Assembly: GCF_002911015.1 (NCBI RefSeq)
Contig: NZ_KZ626855.1
Location: forward strand, 1-64,000
Source of the DNA: Streptomyces populi
GTDB lineage: Bacteria > Actinomycetota > Actinomycetes > Streptomycetales > Streptomycetaceae
DNA: 64,000 nt
Reading direction: 5' to 3'
Below are positions 59,801 to 64,000 of this stretch, one piece after another. The position numbers were made by a program, and so were the translations under genes. The notes beneath the pieces were generated by a model. That model searched no databases. It had not been told where the DNA came from and worked only from the letters and a program-made list of their open reading frames with translations. Numbering within the stretch: the first letter of the stretch is position 1; each line of letters begins with the position of its first letter.

Positions 59801-61061
59801 GCGCACGGACTGCGAACCCGACTACGGGCCCTCGGCCACGGCCTGGCTCGACCAGGTCCTCGCCTCCCTGACCGACGGCACGGAGACGGCCGCGCCACGG
59901 ACACCCGCTCCCCCGGCGCCCCCGTCCGCCGCCCAGCCGGGGAAGCCGGGCCCCGTCATCGCCCGCCTGGCCGGAAACGAGCTGCTCAGTCTGCCCGGGG
60001 CGGGCAAGGAGGTCCGGCGCTTCACCTTCGACACCCGCGACAGCGGGACCCCGCTCGTCTACCGGGCGGGCGACGCCCTCGGCGTACGCCCCGTCAACTC
60101 CCCGGAACTCGTCGCGGAGTGGCTGGCCACCACCGGACTCGCGCCGGACGCCACCGTGCGTCTGGAAGGAGGCGGGGAGATCCCGTTCCACGACGCCCTG
60201 CACCGGCAGCTGGACATCACCCGGATCACCCCCGGACTGCTGCGCTTCGTCGCCGAACGCACCCACGACCGGGTGCTGAAGAAGCTGCTGCGCCCCGACA
60301 ACAAGGACGAGCTGGCCCGGTGGTCCTGGGGCCGTCAGGCGGTCGACCTCGTCGCCGAACACCCGGTCCGGGCCGACGCCCAGGAATGGGCCGAGGTCCT
60401 GAGGCCGCTCCAGCCCCGGCTGTACTCCATATCGTCCAGCCCGCTGACCGACCCCGGTCTCGTCTCGCTCACGGTCTCCGTCGTCCGCTACGAGAGCCCC
60501 GGCGGACGACCGCGCCAGGGCGTCTGCTCGCCCTTCCTCGCCGACGCGCCCCTCGGCACACCGGTACCGGTGTTCGTCCAGCCCTCCCCGAGGTTCAGGC
60601 CGCCGGCCGACCCCGCCACCCCCATGGTGATGGTGGGCCCCGGCACAGGGATCGCGCCCTTCATCGGTTTCCTGCACGAACGCCGCGCTCTCGGCCACCG
60701 CGCGCCCAACTGGCTGTTCTTCGGGGAGCAGCACCGGGCCACCGACTTCTACTACGAGGAGGAGCTGACCGGTTTCCTCGCCGACGGCACCCTCGACCGC
60801 CTCGACACGGCCTTCTCCCGCGACCAGCGGGCCAAGGTCTACGTCCAGGACCGGATGCGCGAGCACGGTCCCCAGCTGTGGTCCTGGCTCCGGGACGGCG
60901 CGCACTTCTACGTGTGCGGCGACGCGTCCCGCATGGCCAAGGACGTCGACCAGGCCCTGCGGGACATCGCCGTGACCCACGGCGGTCACAGCGCGGACGG
61001 CGCCGCCGCCTACGTCAAGCAGCTCGCGGCCGAGAAGCGGTACGTCCGCGACGTGTACTGA
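56898..61061 (+). CDS. bifunctional assimilatory nitrate reductase-type molybdoenzyme fused to diflavin reductase
   Basis: 1387 residues from a GTG at 56898 (GGAGGA upstream). The first 700 residues are a Mo-bisMGD oxidoreductase: [4Fe-4S] CSYCGVGCG (C12, C15, C19) with GRLCTKG, Cys144 (SRLCMASA) as likely Mo ligand as in NasA/NapA. A low-complexity linker (about 715-750) leads to a flavodoxin-like domain ([15 protein letters not shown], about 848-990) and FAD/NADPH domains ([20 protein letters not shown] near 1247) of the CysJ/P450-reductase type. The fusion would let NADPH electrons reach nitrate directly in one polypeptide. Found in actinobacteria; the specificity is inferred. Confidence 0.88.
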   Translation: MTTTTQQVRTVCSYCGVGCGMVLDIGTGPDGRRTVLKASGDKAHPANFGRLCTKGATTADMLAAPGRLASALVRAERGAEAEPAPLNTAIAETARRLRAVIDEHGPDAFAFYVSGQMSLEAQYLANKLAKGFVGTNQIESNSRLCMASAGTGYKLSLGADGPPGSYQDFEHADVFLVIGSNMADCHPVLFLRMMDRVKSGGAKLIVVDPRRTATADKADLFLPVRPGTDLALLNGLLHLLHENDHTDPAFITAHTEGWEAMPEFLADYPPAAVAAVTGVPEEDLREAARLIGEAGEWMSCWTMGLNQSTHGTWNTNALVNLHLATGAICRTGSGPFSLTGQPNAMGGREMGYMGPGLPGQRSVLAAEDRAFVEDLWELSPGTLREDGSGQGTVEMFRRMADGEIKACWIICTNPVASVANRRTVIEGLERAEFVVAQDVFAETETNAYADVVLPGALWTETEGVLVNSERNVTLARPAVDPPGEATADWRIIAAVARAMGYERGFSYDSAEDVFEEIKRAHNPRTGYDLRGVSYERLRSTPVQWPSAREDGPDRNPIRYVDENGAGPVFPTASGRAVFHARPHLPPAEMPDDDYPYVLNTGRVQHQWHTLTKTGRVAKLNKLNPGPFVELHPDDAAGLGVADGDSVEVASRRGRAVLPAVVTDRVRPGCCFAPFHWNDLFGEYLSVNAVTSDAVDPLSFQPEFKVCAVSLTKVATPVSVATPATATATGTGTGTAGAGAGAGSGAGAALAVAAVPWGPAPAASPSAGPADVFGLRPAPPPVLAEHERRYLIGFLAGIEPGAPGVPVLPPGAPFSPEHALWVNGVLAGMYSRATPGTPSPAPAPAGPVREVVVLWASQTGNAEEFATAAADRLTTTGHRATLVGMHDAHPGELPAGADVLLITSTFGDGDAPDNGSGFWDALAAPDTPRLDGLRYAVLAFGDSSYDDFCGHGRRLDQRLDELGAVRLAPRTDCEPDYGPSATAWLDQVLASLTDGTETAAPRTPAPPAPPSAAQPGKPGPVIARLAGNELLSLPGAGKEVRRFTFDTRDSGTPLVYRAGDALGVRPVNSPELVAEWLATTGLAPDATVRLEGGGEIPFHDALHRQLDITRITPGLLRFVAERTHDRVLKKLLRPDNKDELARWSWGRQAVDLVAEHPVRADAQEWAEVLRPLQPRLYSISSSPLTDPGLVSLTVSVVRYESPGGRPRQGVCSPFLADAPLGTPVPVFVQPSPRFRPPADPATPMVMVGPGTGIAPFIGFLHERRALGHRAPNWLFFGEQHRATDFYYEEELTGFLADGTLDRLDTAFSRDQRAKVYVQDRMREHGPQLWSWLRDGAHFYVCGDASRMAKDVDQALRDIAVTHGGHSADGAAAYVKQLAAEKRYVRDVY
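59061..59128 (+). repeat. hexameric microsatellite in the linker of the molybdoenzyme fusion
   Basis: The DNA repeats six-base units ACCGCC/ACCGGC and then GGGGCA, encoding the Thr/Ala/Gly linker TGTGTAGAGAGAG. Gain or loss of units would keep the frame. Confidence 0.75.
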
Positions 61062-61070
61062 CCGGGACGG

Positions 61071-61099
61071 ACCCCGGCCTCGGGAGCCGGGCCCGGGGT
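61071..61099. terminator. terminator hairpin between molybdoenzyme and NUDIX genes
   Basis: ACCCCGG (61071-61077) and CCGGGGT (61093-61099) pair with a 15-base loop that can fold further. It lies 10 bases after one stop and 35 before the convergent stop. Confidence 0.55.
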
Positions 61100-61133
61100 G
61101 GCGGACGTCCGTCGCCCCGGCCCCGCTCCCGGC

Positions 61134-61631
61134 TCAGGGCGCGAGGCCGCCGCTCGGCGTGAAGCCGAGGTCGACGGGGGTCGCGGGCGGGCCGTCCCGT
61201 CGTACGGCGGCCAGCAGTTCCGGAAGCCGGGGCGGCCACAGCGGCTCCGCCAGGTCCGACAGGTCTTGCGGCGACCACCATCTCCCGCCGAGGATGCCTT
61301 CCGCCGCCTGCGACGCGCCCAGTTCGTCCGCCGGCTCCCTGCGCGGCCCGTACGCGAGGAAGATGTGCTCGTACTGCCGCACGGGGACACCCACGCGGGT
61401 GAAGTCGTGTTCCCAGAAGCACAACGTCGTACCGTCGGGTTCGATGTCCGTCCAGCCGGTCTCCTCCCGCACCTCGCGCACGGCGGCCTGGAGCGGGGTC
61501 TCCCCCGGGTCCAGTCCACCGCCGGGCAGCGCCCAGTGGACGCCGACCTCCTCGTTGTCGTACCGGAACATGAAGACGGCGCCCTCCGGGTCCAGCACCG
61601 CGACTCTGGCTGCCTGCCTGGGTATCCGCAT
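61134..61631 (-). CDS. NUDIX hydrolase
   Basis: 165 residues. The nudix box is PGGGLDPGETPLQAAVREVR followed by EETGW, matching G-x5-E-x7-REUxEExGU. The segment WWSPQDLSDLAEPLWPPRLP follows as in the MutT/ADP-ribose pyrophosphatase group. It hydrolyses a nucleoside diphosphate linked to another moiety; the substrate is unknown. It is convergent with the molybdoenzyme and divergent from mutA. Confidence 0.9.
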   Translation of the reverse strand: MRIPRQAARVAVLDPEGAVFMFRYDNEEVGVHWALPGGGLDPGETPLQAAVREVREETGWTDIEPDGTTLCFWEHDFTRVGVPVRQYEHIFLAYGPRREPADELGASQAAEGILGGRWWSPQDLSDLAEPLWPPRLPELLAAVRRDGPPATPVDLGFTPSGGLAP

Positions 61632-61670
61632 CGCCTCACCCTGGCAGAGAGATCTGGATCACCGCTACCG

Positions 61671-61698
61671 AGAGGCCAAGGTCACAGGCTTGGCCTCT
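61671..61698. promoter_or_regulatory. perfect inverted repeat in the mutA promoter region
   Basis: AGAGGCCAAG (61671-61680) and CTTGGCCTCT (61689-61698) are a perfect 10-bp inverted repeat with an 8-base spacer, between the NUDIX start (61631) and the mutA start (61734). No gene ends here, so a repressor or activator site fits better than a terminator. Confidence 0.55.
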
Positions 61699-61733
61699 GC
61701 TGTCGCTCTAGCACTCTGACCTAGCATCCGAGC

Positions 61734-63545
61734 ATGACAGTCCTGCCCAACGACGGGCTCGCGCTGGCCGCCGAGTTCCCTTCCGCGACCCATGACCAGT
61801 GGCAACTCCTGGTAGAAGGCGTGCTGCGCAAATCGGGCAAGGAGGCCTCGGGCGCGGCAGCCGAAGACGCGCTGTCCACCGCGCTCGAGGACGGACTCGC
61901 CACCAGGCCCCTCTACACCGCGCGCGACACGGCCGCCGACACCGGTTTCCCCGGCTTCGCCCCCTTCGTCCGGGGCAGCAGGCCCGAGGGCAACACCACG
62001 GGCGGCTGGGACGTACGGCAGCGGCACACGGCGGCGGACAACGCCCTGGTCCTCGGTGACCTGGAGAACGGCGTCACGTCGCTGTGGCTCGCGGTCGGCG
62101 AGGGCGGCATCCCGCTCTCCTCGCTCGAGGCGGTCCTGGACGGCGTGTACCTCGATCTGGCTCCGGTCGTCCTCGACGCGGGAGGTGACGTCGAGGCGGC
62201 GGCCGGGGAGTTGCTGCGGCTGTACGCGGCGCGTGGTGTCGCGGCGGACGCCGTGCGCGGCAACCTCGGCGCGGACCCGCTCGGCCACGAGGCCCGTACG
62301 GGGACCGCGACGGACTTCGCGGCGGTCGTCCCGCTCGCGCTGCGGTGCGCCGGCGAGTACCCGGGGCTGCGGGCGCTGACCGTGGACGCGCTCCCGTACC
62401 ACGAGGCCGGCGGCTCGGCCGCGCAGGAGCTGGGCGCCTCGCTGGCGACCGGTGTCGCCTATCTGCGCGAGCTGACCGAGGCCGGGCTGTCCGTCGAACA
62501 GGCCTGCGCGCAGCTGGAGTTCCGCTACGCGGCGACCGCGGACCAGTTCCTGACGATCGCCAAGCTGCGGGCGGCGCGCAGGCTGTGGGCGCGGGTCGCC
62601 GAGGTGTGCGGGGCGCCGGGCGCGGGCGGACAGGCACAGCACGCCGTGACCTCGCCGGTGATGATGTCGCGCCGCGACCCGTGGGTGAACATGCTGCGCG
62701 CGACGATCGCGACGCTCGCGGCCGGTGTCGGCGGCGCCGACTCCGTCACCGTCCTGCCCTTCGACCACGCGCTCGGTCTGCCGGACGCGTTCGCGCGGCG
62801 CATCGCCCGCAACACCTCGACGATCCTCATCGAGGAGTCGCACCTGTCCCGGGTGATCGACCCGGCGGGCGGCTCCTGGTACGTGGAGCAGCTGACCGAC
62901 GAACTCGCCCACGCGGGCTGGGAGTTCTTCCAGGGCATCGAGCGGGACGGCGGCCAGGCCGCGGTCCTGCGCTCGGGCCGGCTGGCACGCGACCTGGCGG
63001 ACACCTGGGCCGCCCGTTCGGTGAAGCTCGCCAAGCGGCGCGAACCGATCACCGGCGTCAGCGAGTTCCCGCACCTGGCGGAGCGCCCGGTGGAGCGCGA
63101 GCCCGCCCCCGAGGCACCGTCCGGCGGTCTGCCGCGGGTGCGGCGCGACGAGGCGTACGAGGCGCTGCGGGCCCGGTCCGACGCGCATCTCGCCGCCACC
63201 GGGGCCCGTCCCCGGATCTATCTGGCCACGATCGGCTCCGCCGCCGCGCACACCGCGCGCAGCACCTTCGTGGCGAACCTGTTCCAGGCCGGTGGCATCG
63301 AGCCGGTCACGGAGGGCTCGTTCGAGGACAGCGGCGCCACCGAGGCCGTCCTGTGCTCCAGCGACGCGCTGTACGAGGAGCAGGCCGTGAGCACGGCCGA
63401 AGCCCTCGCTGCGGCCGGGGCCCGGCACGTCTTCCTGGCCGGGCGACCCGCGCAGTACGCCGGTGTCGACTCCTACGTCTTCGCGGGCTGCGACGCCGTC
63501 GCCGTCCTCTCCTCCACCCTCGACCGCATGGGAGTGTCCTCCTGA
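61734..63545 (+). CDS. mutA: methylmalonyl-CoA mutase small subunit
   Basis: 603 residues. It matches the mutA subunit: a barrel domain with [20 protein letters not shown] and a C-terminal cobalamin-like domain ([20 protein letters not shown]). It lacks the DxHxxG His of the large subunit, as is usual for MutA. With mutB it interconverts succinyl-CoA and methylmalonyl-CoA, feeding polyketide synthesis and propionate metabolism. Methylmalonyl-CoA is a possible extender for the srsA-type PKS nearby, which is inference. Stop and mutB start overlap as TGATG. Confidence 0.93.
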   Translation: MTVLPNDGLALAAEFPSATHDQWQLLVEGVLRKSGKEASGAAAEDALSTALEDGLATRPLYTARDTAADTGFPGFAPFVRGSRPEGNTTGGWDVRQRHTAADNALVLGDLENGVTSLWLAVGEGGIPLSSLEAVLDGVYLDLAPVVLDAGGDVEAAAGELLRLYAARGVAADAVRGNLGADPLGHEARTGTATDFAAVVPLALRCAGEYPGLRALTVDALPYHEAGGSAAQELGASLATGVAYLRELTEAGLSVEQACAQLEFRYAATADQFLTIAKLRAARRLWARVAEVCGAPGAGGQAQHAVTSPVMMSRRDPWVNMLRATIATLAAGVGGADSVTVLPFDHALGLPDAFARRIARNTSTILIEESHLSRVIDPAGGSWYVEQLTDELAHAGWEFFQGIERDGGQAAVLRSGRLARDLADTWAARSVKLAKRREPITGVSEFPHLAERPVEREPAPEAPSGGLPRVRRDEAYEALRARSDAHLAATGARPRIYLATIGSAAAHTARSTFVANLFQAGGIEPVTEGSFEDSGATEAVLCSSDALYEEQAVSTAEALAAAGARHVFLAGRPAQYAGVDSYVFAGCDAVAVLSSTLDRMGVSS

Positions 63546-64000
63546 TGGGAATCCCCGACTTCTCCGGGATCGACCTGGGGACGCCCACCGCCGAAGGCAC
63601 CGCCGACGAGTGGAAGGCCGCCGCCGGGAAGGCCGCCGGCACCGGCGACGCGTTCTGGGAGACCCCGGAGGGCATCGCGGTCAAGCCGCTGTACACCGGC
63701 CGTGACACGGAGGGCCTGGACTTCCTGGAGACGTACCCGGGCGTGGCGCCGTACCTTCGCGGCCCGTACCCGACGATGTACGTCAACCAGCCCTGGACGA
63801 TCCGCCAGTACGCGGGCTTCTCCACGGCCGAGGAGTCCAACGCCTTCTACCGCCGCAACCTCGCCGCGGGCCAGAAGGGCCTGTCGATCGCCTTCGACCT
63901 GCCCACGCACCGCGGTTACGACAGCGACCACCCCCGGGTGACGGGCGACGTCGGCATGGCGGGCGTGGCCATCGACTCCATCTACGACATGCGGCAGCTC
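63545..64000 (+). CDS. mutB: methylmalonyl-CoA mutase large subunit, partial
   Basis: The N-terminal 152 residues are visible, from the ATG overlapping the mutA stop; the rest lies beyond the window. The family start is clear: [20 protein letters not shown], then [40 protein letters not shown] and [17 protein letters not shown]. It holds the catalytic barrel and cobalamin. It forms the MutAB heterodimer. Confidence 0.95.
   Translation, partial: MGIPDFSGIDLGTPTAEGTADEWKAAAGKAAGTGDAFWETPEGIAVKPLYTGRDTEGLDFLETYPGVAPYLRGPYPTMYVNQPWTIRQYAGFSTAEESNAFYRRNLAAGQKGLSIAFDLPTHRGYDSDHPRVTGDVGMAGVAIDSIYDMRQL

Noticed and set aside
56880..60989. 1369-residue minus-strand frame opposite the molybdoenzyme
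   Set aside because: It is the antisense shadow of the fused molybdoenzyme; Gly/Val/Asp-rich with no conserved motif.

Overview
The window is high-GC actinobacterial chromosome, most probably Streptomyces. The evidence is GC-biased third codon positions, many GTG starts, 4-bp ATGA/GTGA stop-start overlaps, and genus-typical families (DUF574-type SAM methyltransferase, AfsA hotdog protein, srs-type phenolic lipid genes, Actinobacterial Holin-X). No rRNA, tRNA, CRISPR array, insertion sequence or prophage was seen. Both window ends cut genes: a NifU-type protein at the left and mutB at the right.

Layout. 1-3.4 kb: feoAB ferrous iron uptake with a NifU-like gene, a candidate iron box and a divergent cupin. 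3.5-8.8 kb: PRC-barrel and small membrane proteins; an overlapping TetR / GPH transporter / sphingosine-phosphate-lyase-like PLP enzyme operon; a DUF4142 protein. 8.85-18.0 kb: a tightly packed seven-gene minus-strand operon encoding a PEP-synthase-like phosphotransferase, nucleotidyltransferase, thioester-reductase-like SDR, NDK-fold protein, AfsA-like hotdog condensing enzyme, UbiA prenyltransferase and nitroreductase. I cannot match this set to a described pathway, and it is the main candidate for something new. 18.5-20.4 kb: a secreted GH54 arabinofuranosidase with two duplicated ricin-type lectin modules, divergent from the operon.

20.5-33.2 kb: membrane proteins (YihY/BrkB, DUF1275); a glycerolipid module (GlpD-like, TetR, divergent alkyl-DHAP-synthase-like flavoenzyme, diacylglycerol kinase); an L,D-transpeptidase lipoprotein; a 14-TM exporter; a SAM methyltransferase. 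33.3-38.5 kb: small stress/envelope proteins, a formaldehyde dehydrogenase, a holin-X/DUF3618 pair, and an F420-type oxidoreductase with a HAD phosphatase. 38.6-44.0 kb: a membrane-bound formate dehydrogenase operon (Cys-type catalytic subunit, four-cluster Fe-S subunit, NrfD anchor, small protein). Divergent from it, 44.8-48.6 kb carries an Mrp/Mbh-type antiporter operon (E, fused F-G, MbhD/DUF4040, B, C, D).

49.0-52.6 kb: srsABC-like phenolic lipid genes (type III PKS, methyltransferase, flavin hydroxylase) divergent from a second UbiA prenyltransferase. 52.9-56.7 kb: a lamin-tail protein with a His/Gly-rich tail, a cold-shock protein, and a membrane protein of unknown function. 56.9-61.1 kb: an assimilatory nitrate-reductase-like molybdoenzyme fused to a CysJ-type diflavin reductase, then a NUDIX hydrolase. 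61.7 kb to the end: mutAB (methylmalonyl-CoA mutase).

Functional themes are redox and ion coupling (formate dehydrogenase plus antiporter), membrane lipid chemistry (GlpD/AGPS/DagK, srs lipids, two UbiA enzymes, lyase operon) and one cryptic biosynthetic operon.
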